The notes beneath the pieces are model-generated. The model was not told the origin of the DNA. It saw only the letters and a list, made by a program, of their open reading frames with translations, and made no database searches. The position numbers and the translations under genes were made by a program. Below, in pieces: positions 1-8,583 of a stretch of 64,000 nt of DNA. The number at the start of each line of letters is the position of its first letter. Within the stretch, counting starts at the first letter, position 1. Origin of the DNA: Flavisolibacter longurius (GTDB lineage Bacteria > Bacteroidota > Bacteroidia > Chitinophagales > Chitinophagaceae); the NCBI GenBank assembly GCA_013327885.1, contig JABUMY010000008.1, positions 62,001 through 126,000 on the forward strand. Reading direction: 5' to 3'.

Positions 1-2895
1 CGACGTTATACCGCCCACTGCTGCGTTGGTATTCACTTCAGGGTCGAAACCGCTAAAGCCTGTAATCACAAACAGGTTTTGGCCAGTCACAGACACCAAC
101 ACATTGCGGAAGACCCCTACATTACCTACACGATAGGAAAGTGTAGCATTCGCCAGCTTCATGTAATCGCCTTTCTCAAGGTAGCGTGTAGAAGGCGCAA
201 CCGGGTTAGCTGTGTTTTCCAATACACCGGTGCCAATCAGGCTTTTCGCAATGTTGCGGGTTCCTATGTTACCTATCGGCAATACGGTATTGGCGGTGTT
301 GTTGTAGAGATAGTGTCCGAAAGCACCGTTCATATTTACCGTAAGGCTTACTCTTTTGTACGAAGCATCTGTAGAGAAACCAACAACAGCTTTCGGATTC
401 GGGCTGCCTACATAAAACTTGTTGATCGAAGGATCACCACCCTCATAATCACTTTGTCCTGTTGTTTTGTTGATACCGGTGTAGCGAGCCAGGTAAAAGA
501 CGTTCAGTGGCTGGTTATTTACGATCCGCTGCGAAGTGGCGCCAGAGATGCCCTGGCCTCTTAAGGCACCGGTTTCAAAGAATTGCTGGCCAAGCCCGGT
601 AATCTTGTTTGTGATAAAGGCACCATTTACACCCACGTTCCAGTTGAAATTCGTTCCTCTTGCCAAGGCACCATTGAGGGTAACTTCCAATCCTTTGTTC
701 TCAATGCTACCCGGCAGGTTGATCCAGGTACGTCCGGGAGGACCGGGACGGGCAACTTCCCTGTCATACAAGGCATCTTCGGTTTTGCGGATAAAATATT
801 CTACCGTACCGGTGATGCGATCGCGGAACAGGCCGAAATCCAAGCCGACGTTGGTTGTAATGGAGGTTTCCCATTTCAGGTCGGGGTTACCAAATTGCGG
901 TTGCGACCTTGATTGCTGGCCAAAGACAATCCGGTTAAGAGAAGCACCGGAAGTGAAATCCTGGTTACCTACAGCACCGTAGCCCAAGCGCAGTTTCAGG
1001 TTGCTGAAGGTGGCATTTCCCTGCAGGAAGTCTTCGTTGGAAAGCGTCCAGGCAAAACCAACGGATGGGAAGTAGCCATACTTGTTGTTTTCGCCAAAAC
1101 GGGTCGAGCCATCTGCCCGGAAGGTTGCTGTAATAGCATACCTGTCTTTAAAATTGGCATTGGCCCGGATAAAATATGATTGTAATTCGGTTACCGGAGA
1201 CTCATAAGAGCCAATGTTTCTTGAACTCTGTTCAGTATACTGCATCAGGTTCGTATAATTCAGGTTGATATCAGCAGGAAATCTCCGTCCGAATGCACCG
1301 AAATTGCGGGCATTGGTGCTATAATATTCATACCCCGCAACAGCATTCAAATAAATTGCCGACGTTACCTGGCGGTTAAAATTCAGCGTATTGGTAAACT
1401 GTACAGTTGTCAGTTCATTATTAGAAATGCCGGCAGCTCCAATTCCTTCAATTCCCTGGATATTGGTTTTTGCACTCAGCATGGTTCTGCGGTTACCAAA
1501 CCCCTTGTTCAAGCTGATGAGAGAACGAAACTGCAGGCCATTGGTGATGGTAAAATAAGGAGACACACTTCCAATCAACGTGCTGGTAATAGCACGGTCA
1601 TTCCAATCCTCTAACAAAGCCAGGGGATTGACGGTTGTGGCACCCAAACCATGGTTGCGCCAAATGCTGTCGTTTGGCCGGCGTAAGGGGTGCGTTGGGT
1701 TCCATTGCAGGGCCTGTCCTATTACACTGCCCTGAAAACCGGCATCCTCTGAAATAGGGGCAATATTTTCCTGGATACCTGTACCAAGAAGGTTGATGTC
1801 AAGTCCCAGTCGCTTGCTTTCCAGGAACGTAAACGAACCGCTGAAATTTCCAGTAAACTTGCGCATTTGAGAGCTACGTACAATTCCTTCAATGTCTTGG
1901 TAACCACCGGAAAAACGGTACCGTGCACCATCCGAACCGCCACTGATACCAAAATTGTGATTTTGAGTGTACGCTGTACGGGTAATGGCATCGAACGCAT
2001 CTTCATTGCCACGAAAATCGCCACTCGTAAGGCTATACTGTTTTAAAGCAGCCCTGTATTCATCGCCGTCCAGTACTTCCAGGCGTTTCATTACAGAACT
2101 AAAACCGGCAGATGTACTCAGTTCCAAAGTAGGAACACCTGTTTGTCCCCGGCGGGTGGTAATAATAACAACGCCATTGGCACCACGAGAACCATAAATA
2201 GCCGTAGCCGAGGCATCTTTCAACACCTCAATAGAGGCAATGTCATTCGGATTTAAAAAGTTTAACGGGTTGGTTGAAGGGCTTGTACCGATACCAAGGT
2301 TGGAACCGGGACGGGCATCCACACCGGGTAACTGTACGCCATCCAATACATAAAGCGGTTGCGTACCGGCCCGGATAGAAGCCACACCACGAATGCGAAC
2401 AGAAGCTGCAGCACCAGGCTGACCGCTTGAGTTTACAATCTGTACACCGGCTACCTTACCCTGGATCAACTGGTCTGGGGCGGTAACAACGCCTTTGTTG
2501 AAGTTTTTTGCCGAAACCGAAGCAATAGAACCAGTCAGATCACGCCTGCGCTGGGTACCATAACCCGTAACGATCACTTCACCCAAGGCTGATTCCTGGG
2601 TGTTCATTCGTACAGCAATGTTGGTTTGCCCGCCGATAGCAACTTCCGTCACACTGTAACCAATTGCCGAAAGCACAAGCGTAGCGTTTGCAGGAGCATT
2701 TATGGTAAATGATCCATTTTCATTGGTTTGTGTAGCGGTACTTGTACCCTTTATGGTTACGGTTGCACCAGCAATTCCCTTTCCTGCAGGATCGGTCACC
2801 GTACCGGTAACTCTTGTTTGGGCCAGGATGTGTAGTGAAAATAAGAGTAGCATGGCCATGAGCGTAGCCAATCGAAGCATTGACGATTTTCGCAT
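1..2895 (-). CDS. SusC/RagA-type TonB-dependent outer-membrane receptor (3' end cut by window)
   Basis: This is an outer-membrane TonB-dependent importer of the SusC/RagA family, which takes up oligosaccharides or other large nutrients together with a SusD lipoprotein. I read it directly from the minus strand: an ATG at 2895 opens a frame that stays open to base 1 (965 codons). It begins with a Sec signal peptide (MRKSSMLRLATLMAMLLL...) and a carboxypeptidase-regulatory-like domain (TRVTGTVTDPAGKGIAGATV). The plug follows, with the family signature VIVTGYGTQRRRDLTGSIAS and the VRIRGVASI and GSRGANGVVIITT motifs. The last readable residues (VTGQNLFVITGFSGFDPEVN) match the usual C-terminal region of SusC, so only a few dozen residues are probably missing. 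The partner susD would lie before base 1 and cannot be seen. The family call is firm; the substrate is unknown. Confidence 0.95.
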   Translation of the reverse strand, partial: MRKSSMLRLATLMAMLLLFSLHILAQTRVTGTVTDPAGKGIAGATVTIKGTSTATQTNENGSFTINAPANATLVLSAIGYSVTEVAIGGQTNIAVRMNTQESALGEVIVTGYGTQRRRDLTGSIASVSAKNFNKGVVTAPDQLIQGKVAGVQIVNSSGQPGAAASVRIRGVASIRAGTQPLYVLDGVQLPGVDARPGSNLGIGTSPSTNPLNFLNPNDIASIEVLKDASATAIYGSRGANGVVIITTRRGQTGVPTLELSTSAGFSSVMKRLEVLDGDEYRAALKQYSLTSGDFRGNEDAFDAITRTAYTQNHNFGISGGSDGARYRFSGGYQDIEGIVRSSQMRKFTGNFSGSFTFLESKRLGLDINLLGTGIQENIAPISEDAGFQGSVIGQALQWNPTHPLRRPNDSIWRNHGLGATTVNPLALLEDWNDRAITSTLIGSVSPYFTITNGLQFRSLISLNKGFGNRRTMLSAKTNIQGIEGIGAAGISNNELTTVQFTNTLNFNRQVTSAIYLNAVAGYEYYSTNARNFGAFGRRFPADINLNYTNLMQYTEQSSRNIGSYESPVTELQSYFIRANANFKDRYAITATFRADGSTRFGENNKYGYFPSVGFAWTLSNEDFLQGNATFSNLKLRLGYGAVGNQDFTSGASLNRIVFGQQSRSQPQFGNPDLKWETSITTNVGLDFGLFRDRITGTVEYFIRKTEDALYDREVARPGPPGRTWINLPGSIENKGLEVTLNGALARGTNFNWNVGVNGAFITNKITGLGQQFFETGALRGQGISGATSQRIVNNQPLNVFYLARYTGINKTTGQSDYEGGDPSINKFYVGSPNPKAVVGFSTDASYKRVSLTVNMNGAFGHYLYNNTANTVLPIGNIGTRNIAKSLIGTGVLENTANPVAPSTRYLEKGDYMKLANATLSYRVGNVGVFRNVLVSVTGQNLFVITGFSGFDPEVNTNAAVGGITS

Positions 2896-3205
2896 AGCAG
2901 CAATGATTTTTGTTATTGAGGCGTTAAATTAGGCCTTTTTTTACGCTTGCAAAATTTTTTTAAGTTCTTTTTATTCTGTAAGTGTGTTTTTTCAACACAT
3001 TCAAGGTTTTCTTCTAAAACGCTAAACAGAATTTCCCTTTGCCTTGAAAATTTTTCGTCAAATAAGAGCACGTCTACTGAAATAGAAACGTTCATTTTTA
3101 TAAAAAGGTTGGCGCTAATTTTCAGCATGACTAAAAAAGGCACAATTTCGAGATGAGAATTTAATTCGCTCACAAGTCCAGCGGCAGAATAATAATTATT
3201 GCGGC
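2896..3205. other. AT-rich intergenic region upstream of the SusC gene
   Basis: A 310-base gap between the susC start and the end of the sugar kinase gene. It is clearly more AT-rich than the flanking genes and must hold the susC promoter. I could not identify a convincing Bacteroidota TAnnTTTG box. The short reading frames here have no recognisable protein character. Confidence 0.5.
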
Positions 3206-4699
3206 TTAGGTATTTTGCCGTTGGGAGATGGTGTGCATGGAATCTTTCAGCAAGGGATAAAGATTTTGATACAGCAGAAACAGGTCTTTGTAAACAGTAT
3301 GAGCCGCCGGGTTTGGCAGGTACACCCGGCCGGTTGTTGGACTGATGGCGTTGTAATCGTCAATCAGGCCTGTTTTTTTCAGCACCAGCAAGGCTGCGCC
3401 AATGGCCGAAGCGTCTTCGGTTTGCTGCACCACCACTTCTTTGCCGGTGCTATCGGCAAGGAGTTGCATGACTGCAACGGCTTCCACCAGTCCCCCACTG
3501 ACACGAAGCTGCGTTACCAGCCCGCAGGATTCTTCCAATAGCGAGAGTATCTGCCCCAGCGCAAATGCAACACCTTCGGCCGCGGCCCTGGCCATTTGCG
3601 CAAGGCCATGACCGGCCGTTAGTCCAAAATAAACGCCGCAGCTTTTTTCATCCCAGATAGGAGCCCTTTCGCCGTGGAGGTAAGGAAGAAAAAGCAAGCC
3701 ATGGCTACCGGCCGGTACAGATGCAATAACCTGGAAAAGGTCTTCGTACGTCTTTACCCTGCCGTGCTCCGCAAACAGGTTTTTCAACAGCCATTGAAAA
3801 ACATTGCCTCCGTTATTGACGGCACCGCCACTTACATAGGTGCCTTCTTCCAGCAGGTAGTTAAAGATCATTTGCGCCGGCTTTTGTACCGGGGTTTTAC
3901 TGGTGATACGGACGGCGGCACTGGTACCGATGGTGATGGCCGCTTCGGCCGGCGAAAGGCAAAAACTTCCGAGGTTGGCCAAACAGCCATCACTGCCCCC
4001 AACAAAAAATGGTGTAGTGGGCGGGATGCCCAAACGGCCAGCCGTTTCGGCCGAAAGACCGTTTTTTTGATAGGTGACAGAAACGGGCTGCGATAGTTTT
4101 TCGGACCCGATCCCCGCAAACAGCAGTGCCCCGGCATCCCATTGCAGTTGCTGGTGATTAAAAATGCCGGTTGCCGTGGCCAGGGAATGATCAATAACGT
4201 ATTCGCCAAACAGTTGATGCCAGATGGCTTCTTTGATGGAGATGAATTTGTGCGCCCTGGCAAAAAGCGCAGGGTCGGCCTCCTTCCACCAGCGGATCTT
4301 GCACAGGGGCGACATCGAATGCACCGGTGTACCTGTTGCCAGGTAAAGCTGTTCACCCAAGGGTGTTCCCCGTAAATTTTGGGCAACCTCCGTACTGCGG
4401 GTATCGGACCAAAGAATGGCCCTGGTCAGCGGCTGCCCGTTTTCATCCACGGCCAACACACTGTGCATGGCGCTGCTCAGGCCAATGGCAAACGGCGGCG
4501 CCTGAATGTACGCAACCGCATCCCGGATGCTTTGTTGAAAAGCCTCCCAAACAAGCGTTGTGTCCTGCTCTGTTTTTGCTGTATTTGTATTGGTATAGAA
4601 AATCTGCCCGCTGTGGAGCACCTTGCCTTTGCTGGTCAGCGCCACGGCTTTTACACTGCCAGTCCCGATGTCAATGCCCAATACATAGCTTTCCTGCAT
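3206..4699 (-). CDS. gntK: FGGY-family carbohydrate kinase, gluconokinase-like
   Basis: A sugar kinase of the FGGY family, using ATP to phosphorylate a sugar or sugar acid in the cytoplasm; the best fit is gluconate to 6-phosphogluconate. The N-terminus carries the ATPase-fold phosphate motif GIDIGTGSVKA. The middle has GGSDGCLANLGSF and SGGAVNNGG, and FLPYLHGERAPIWD is typical of gluconokinase/xylulokinase members. The length (497 aa) is normal. I place the start at the ATG at 4699 (MQESYVLGIDIGTG) because the 11 extra residues from an upstream ATG at 4732 do not resemble the family. A gluconate-dehydrogenase-type pair lies 1.4 kb away on the other strand, which mildly supports gluconate as substrate. 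Xylulose or another sugar remains possible. Confidence 0.85.
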   Translation of the reverse strand: MQESYVLGIDIGTGSVKAVALTSKGKVLHSGQIFYTNTNTAKTEQDTTLVWEAFQQSIRDAVAYIQAPPFAIGLSSAMHSVLAVDENGQPLTRAILWSDTRSTEVAQNLRGTPLGEQLYLATGTPVHSMSPLCKIRWWKEADPALFARAHKFISIKEAIWHQLFGEYVIDHSLATATGIFNHQQLQWDAGALLFAGIGSEKLSQPVSVTYQKNGLSAETAGRLGIPPTTPFFVGGSDGCLANLGSFCLSPAEAAITIGTSAAVRITSKTPVQKPAQMIFNYLLEEGTYVSGGAVNNGGNVFQWLLKNLFAEHGRVKTYEDLFQVIASVPAGSHGLLFLPYLHGERAPIWDEKSCGVYFGLTAGHGLAQMARAAAEGVAFALGQILSLLEESCGLVTQLRVSGGLVEAVAVMQLLADSTGKEVVVQQTEDASAIGAALLVLKKTGLIDDYNAISPTTGRVYLPNPAAHTVYKDLFLLYQNLYPLLKDSMHTISQRQNT

Positions 4700-4755
4700 G
4701 CGATTGTTTGTGATAGGCTTAAATGTACGCAAACTGTTTTCTATTTCAAGAGCTT

Positions 4756-5145
4756 TCAGGCTTCATAGAGTTCAATGGGGAGACCGTCAGGATCCTGAAA
4801 AAAGGTAAAGCGCTTACCGGTGAATTCATCGGTACGTACAGGCTCCGCCGTTAAACCCTTTTCTTTTAGGGCATTCACCGAAACATCCAGGTTTTCCACA
4901 GCAAATGCAAGGTGGCGAAGTCCCGTGGCTTCGGGGCCAGATGGCCGTTGCGGCGGATGGGGAAAGGAGAACAGTTCGATAATGTATTGGTCGTTGAGTG
5001 AAAGATCCAGCTTATAGGAATCCCGCTCCTGCCGGTACACTTCGCGGACTACCTTCAACCCTAAAACGGTTGTGTAAAAGGTTTTCGATCGCTGGTAATC
5101 GGAGCAGATAATGGCAATGTGATGAACTTCCTGCAAACGTAGCAT
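4756..5145 (-). CDS. VOC-family (glyoxalase-like) metalloprotein, YaeR type
   Basis: A small (129 aa) vicinal-oxygen-chelate protein related to glyoxalase I, probably cytoplasmic. Two beta-alpha-beta-beta-beta modules are visible: residues 6-60 (VHHIAIICSDYQRSKTFY) and 73-127 (TGLRHLAFAVENLDVSVNAL). The expected metal ligands are present: H8 or H9, E57, H78 and E125 in the closing motif DPDGLPIELYEA. The DPDG-IE ending and short length fit the YaeR/SMU1112c subgroup of uncharacterised glyoxalase-like proteins better than true lactoylglutathione lyase. It lies 56 bases upstream of the kinase gene on the same strand and may share its transcript. The reaction and substrate cannot be read from sequence. 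Confidence 0.88.
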   Translation of the reverse strand: MLRLQEVHHIAIICSDYQRSKTFYTTVLGLKVVREVYRQERDSYKLDLSLNDQYIIELFSFPHPPQRPSGPEATGLRHLAFAVENLDVSVNALKEKGLTAEPVRTDEFTGKRFTFFQDPDGLPIELYEA

Positions 5146-5243
5146 AGCGGAAAGTTAAAGTACCGGATGACATTTTCACTTCTTCATCGCCGATAAAAAA
5201 CAACAATTGATGCAATGCTGATTTCCTTAAAGCAAAATCTGCG

Positions 5244-5732
5244 TCAAAGCTTTTTCACCTGCTGCAACAAAACATCAAGCGGCGTTTCGTTTCGATAACT
5301 GGCCACCAGCTTGCCTTCCCTGTTGTACAGGGCTGTAAACGGTGTACGTTGCAGCTTGTAAAATCGGCGAAGTGATTGTGCAAGCCCTTCTGTCCCAACC
5401 CTTACATGCGGATACTTGCTAATACTGTAAGCCCGCTCAAAAGCGGTTACCTCTGCCAGCGGCTTAAAGGTCACCAGCAGCACGGTGGCTGATTGAAAAT
5501 CGTTCGCCCGCTGAAAAAATGCATCCAGCAAGGTGCGGCAATGGTCGCAATCCGGTGCAAAATAAATGAGCACCACCGGCTTGTCTTTCGCCAAGTCAGC
5601 CTGTGTAAAATAACGGCCGCTGGAAAGCTGGAGGTTGAAATTTGGCAAGGTCTCCTGCGCCTGCACCCCTGGCACAACAGAAGTTAGCGCAAGAACGAGA
5701 ATGCACCGGGTCAAAAACTTTTTCATGTTCAA
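5244..5732 (-). CDS. exported thioredoxin-like protein with a CxxC site
   Basis: A 162-aa periplasmic thioredoxin-fold protein of the TlpA/redoxin type. A Sec signal peptide occupies residues 1-25 (KKFLTRCILVLALTSVV, cleavage after VQAQ). The fold follows, with VVLIYFAPDCDHCRTLLDAF giving a redox pair C62-x-x-C65 and the cis-proline loop at T130-P131 (RTPFTALY). It most likely reduces or exchanges disulfides in the periplasm or on exported proteins. Translation could start at M1 or M3. It stands alone, 98 bases from the VOC gene on the same strand. The partner protein is unknown. Confidence 0.85.
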   Translation of the reverse strand: MNMKKFLTRCILVLALTSVVPGVQAQETLPNFNLQLSSGRYFTQADLAKDKPVVLIYFAPDCDHCRTLLDAFFQRANDFQSATVLLVTFKPLAEVTAFERAYSISKYPHVRVGTEGLAQSLRRFYKLQRTPFTALYNREGKLVASYRNETPLDVLLQQVKKL

Positions 5733-6152
5733 AAAATGCCAATGATTATCTGCGGTAACTATTTTTCTCTGAAAGAACCTGTCTTTGCTTGCCGGCTTTT
5801 TGTCTCGTTTTCTTACCTCAAACCTTCCCGTTCTTCTTTTCTATAAGATAAGAAAGGCGGCTTTTAAATCCGCACCATCCATTTCTAAAAACACAAATGA
5901 TACATAGATTGATGGCAACCAAACCGTAATACAAGGTTCTTTCTTCTCAAAAAATAGGCAACCTGCCCCAATCGTGAGCACTATCCGCAAAAAAATATTT
6001 AAGTCGGCGAAAAAAATACTAAATCCGCTACCTGATCCGTATTAGCTTGCGAGGCGGCGCTGAATACCCTTTAACTGTTAGATAGGCATTCAATTACCGT
6101 TGGGTTTACCAAACCACACCAGCTTTTTCAACAACCTTCGTAAACACGCAAT
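5733..6152. other. AT-rich divergent intergenic region
   Basis: A 420-base, AT-rich gap between the divergent thioredoxin-like gene and the plus-strand oxidoreductase pair. It should carry promoters for both directions. I see no convincing gene, RNA structure or clear operator in it. Confidence 0.45.
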
Positions 6153-6692
6153 ATGGAACGCCGACGTGCATTAAAATATCTTTTTGTGATGGCTGCCGGA
6201 ACGGCCATCCTTCCCGCCTGTTTGCAGCAGGAAAGCAAATCTTCTTTTCTGTTAAAAAACATGACGGTTTCGCTGGAGGAAGAAAACACGCTGGCCGAAC
6301 TGGCCGAAACCCTTCTCCCCGCTTCGGCAACGCCAGGGGCAAAAGACACGTATGCCCACCTGTTTGCCCTGCGCATGCTGGACGACTGCCACGAAAAAGA
6401 AGAGCAGGAAACTTTCAGTAAAGGACTGAAAGCCCTGGACAGGTTTGCAAAAGAAAAACACGGTTCCACGTTTCTGAAAGCAACGGCAGCGCAACGGGCC
6501 GGCATTCTTACCGAAATAGAAAATAAAAAAGCACCCGAGGACGTGCAGGCCTTTTACAAGTTGGTAAAAAACCTCACCATCCAGGGCTACCTCACATCCA
6601 AACCGGTGATGGGCGAAATTTTTCATTACGAGCTGGTACCGGGCCGCTACCTGGGCGCCACGCCGGTAAAAACTGTTACCCTACAAGTATAA
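6153..6692 (+). CDS. gluconate 2-dehydrogenase subunit 3-like lipoprotein
   Basis: A 179-aa exported protein of the gluconate 2-dehydrogenase subunit 3 family, the small accessory subunit that accompanies periplasmic GMC flavoprotein dehydrogenases. The N-terminus MERRRALKYLFVMAAGTAILPAC has arginines, a hydrophobic stretch and a lipobox ending at C23, so it is probably a lipoprotein, possibly exported by the Tat route. The body contains LAELAETLLPASATPGAKD, typical of the family, in which a conserved TLLP motif precedes a proline-rich turn. The flavoprotein gene begins 6 bases after its stop, so the two are co-transcribed. The large subunit probably depends on it for export or maturation. 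Substrate assignment rests on the family name only. Confidence 0.87.
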   Translation: MERRRALKYLFVMAAGTAILPACLQQESKSSFLLKNMTVSLEEENTLAELAETLLPASATPGAKDTYAHLFALRMLDDCHEKEEQETFSKGLKALDRFAKEKHGSTFLKATAAQRAGILTEIENKKAPEDVQAFYKLVKNLTIQGYLTSKPVMGEIFHYELVPGRYLGATPVKTVTLQV

Positions 6693-6698
6693 CCAATC

Positions 6699-8396
6699 AT
6701 GAGCGATACCATAAAAGACAGAACGTTTGATGCCATTGTGATCGGCTCCGGCATCAGCGGTGGCTGGGCCGCCAAGGAACTTTGCGAAAAAGGCCTGAAA
6801 ACCCTGGTGCTTGAACGGGGCCGCGATGTAAAGCACATCCAGGATTATCCCACCACGGCCAAATTGCCCTGGGAGTTTGAGCACCGCGGCCGCCTGCCAC
6901 TGGAAATAACAAAGGCCAACCCGGTAGTGAGCAAGTGTTACGCCTTTGGCGAAGCAACCGACCATTTTTTTGTAAAGGATAATGAGCACCCTTATGTGCA
7001 GGACAAGCCTTTCGACTGGATTCGCGGTTACCAGGTCGGCGGCAAATCGCTGCTATGGGCAAGGCAAACGCAGCGCTGGAGCGATTTTGATTTTGAAGGC
7101 CCGGCCCGCGATGGCTTTGCTGTTGACTGGCCAATCCGCTACAAAGACGTTGAACCTTGGTATAGCTATGTTGAAAAGTTTGCCGGCATTGCCGGTGACA
7201 AGGACGGTATTCCGCAACTGCCTGATAGTGATTCGCTGCCCGGCTTTCCGCTCAATATCCTGGAAAAGCAGTTCAAGCAAACGGTGGAAAAAGCCTACCC
7301 CGGACGTTATGTGATCAGCGGACGCTGTGCGCATCTTTCGCAACCACAGCAGATCCATTTCGACCAGGGGCGGGCCAAATGCCAGCACCGCACCATCTGC
7401 GAACGCGGCTGCCCTTTTGGCGGTTATTTTAGTTCCAACGCCAGCACCCTTCCCTGGGCCGCCAAAACCGGCAACCTTACCCTCCGGCCCCATTCGGTGG
7501 TGCATTCTGTTTTATACGACGCACAAAAAGGAAAAGCGGCCGGTGTTAGGGTGATCGATAACAACACCAGCGACGCCATTGACTATTTTGCAAAGGTGAT
7601 CTTTGTGAATGCCGCTGCGCTGAACACCAACCTTATTTTACTGAATTCAACATCGGATCGCTTCCCGAATGGCCTGGGTAACGATAGCGGCCTGCTGGGC
7701 AAATACATGGCCTTTCATAACTACCGTGCCCGTGTTTCCGGCGAGTACGAAGGCCTGAGCGAATGGACCACGGAAGGACGCCGGCCTACATCAGGATATA
7801 TTCCCCGCTTCCGCAACGTGGCCAAACAGGAAACGAATTTTTTGCGTGGCTATGCCGCCGGTTTTGGCGCCAGCCGCAACGTGGAAAGCAGCAAGGAAGG
7901 TTTTGGCCTCTCGTTAAAACAAAACCTCCTGAATCCAAAGATCCAGACCTGGAAAGTAGGTTCGCACATGATGGGCGAAACCATTCCGAAAGAAAGCAGC
8001 TATTTAGCGCTGGACGGCAAAAAGGACAAGTGGGGAGTGCCACTGCTGAAAATTTCAATGGACTACGATGAGAATGATGAAAAAATGATCGTGGACTACC
8101 AGGAGCAACTCACAGAAATGTTTGAGAAAGCCGGTTTCACCAACATAAAAGCGGCTGACGACAAACGGTCTCCGGGCCTTGATATACACGAGATGGGCGG
8201 TGTACGCATGGGACATGATCCAAAAACCTCATTGCTGAACAAGTGGAACCAGTTACACCTGTGCAAGAATGTATTTGTCACCGATGGCGCCTGTATGACG
8301 TCAACGGCTACCCAAAATCCATCGCTTACCTACATGGCACTGGCCGCCAGGGCTGCAGATTATGCTGTTAGTGAATTAAAAAAGGGGAATCTGTAA
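6699..8396 (+). CDS. GMC-family FAD oxidoreductase (gluconate dehydrogenase-like large subunit)
   Basis: A 565-aa glucose-methanol-choline flavoprotein that oxidises an alcohol or sugar-acid hydroxyl. The Rossmann FAD motif lies at residues 14-22 (VIGSGISGG), followed by TLVLERG. The stretch YQVGGKSLLWARQTQRW is characteristic of the gluconate/sorbosone branch. The C-terminal substrate domain includes HEMGGVRMG and the FAD-closing motif FVTDGACMTSTATQNPSLT, whose conserved His/Asn-type region sits near the active site. No signal peptide is seen. Together with the lipoprotein subunit just upstream this suggests a periplasmic complex exported in folded form, or one piggy-backing on its partner. 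A cytochrome c subunit is not present in this window. Electron acceptor and substrate are unknown. Confidence 0.9.
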   Translation: MSDTIKDRTFDAIVIGSGISGGWAAKELCEKGLKTLVLERGRDVKHIQDYPTTAKLPWEFEHRGRLPLEITKANPVVSKCYAFGEATDHFFVKDNEHPYVQDKPFDWIRGYQVGGKSLLWARQTQRWSDFDFEGPARDGFAVDWPIRYKDVEPWYSYVEKFAGIAGDKDGIPQLPDSDSLPGFPLNILEKQFKQTVEKAYPGRYVISGRCAHLSQPQQIHFDQGRAKCQHRTICERGCPFGGYFSSNASTLPWAAKTGNLTLRPHSVVHSVLYDAQKGKAAGVRVIDNNTSDAIDYFAKVIFVNAAALNTNLILLNSTSDRFPNGLGNDSGLLGKYMAFHNYRARVSGEYEGLSEWTTEGRRPTSGYIPRFRNVAKQETNFLRGYAAGFGASRNVESSKEGFGLSLKQNLLNPKIQTWKVGSHMMGETIPKESSYLALDGKKDKWGVPLLKISMDYDENDEKMIVDYQEQLTEMFEKAGFTNIKAADDKRSPGLDIHEMGGVRMGHDPKTSLLNKWNQLHLCKNVFVTDGACMTSTATQNPSLTYMALAARAADYAVSELKKGNL

Positions 8397-8445
8397 AAGG
8401 ATCAAGGGGAAGTCAAATTCAGAATCAGCCTTCTCAATAAAAAGT

Positions 8446-8471
8446 AACGCCACCCGCATCCGGGTGGCGTT
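8446..8471. terminator. bidirectional hairpin terminator between convergent genes
   Basis: A perfect 11-bp stem (AACGCCACCCG / CGGGTGGCGTT) with a 4-base loop. It lies 50 bases after the GMC oxidoreductase stop and before the convergent GH20 gene. The minus strand has a T-rich tail (ACTTTTTATTG), and the plus strand continues ATCATTTCT. It most likely terminates transcripts from both sides. Confidence 0.75.
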
Positions 8472-8535
8472 ATCATTTCTATCGTATCGGAAATCACGAA
8501 CGAAAATTCTCTCTTCAAAAACTACCGACTGCCTC

Positions 8536-8583
8536 TCTTACTCACTACTCACCACTCACTATTCATCACTCACCACCTCACTC
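8536..8583. repeat. stop-codon-rich degenerate short-repeat array A
   Basis: About 48 bases of imperfect tandem units (plus strand CTCACTACTCACCACTCACT and variants). Read in the sense of the GH20 gene it is GTGAGTAGTGAGT-like and contains TGA or TAG in nearly every unit. The GH20 stop codon (8578-8580) is itself part of the array. The same unit family recurs at 52.8 kb. Confidence 0.8.

Noticed and set aside
2913-3173. 86-codon minus-strand frame upstream of the first SusC gene
   Set aside because: Translation of an AT-rich intergenic stretch; lysine/leucine-rich with no recognisable pattern.
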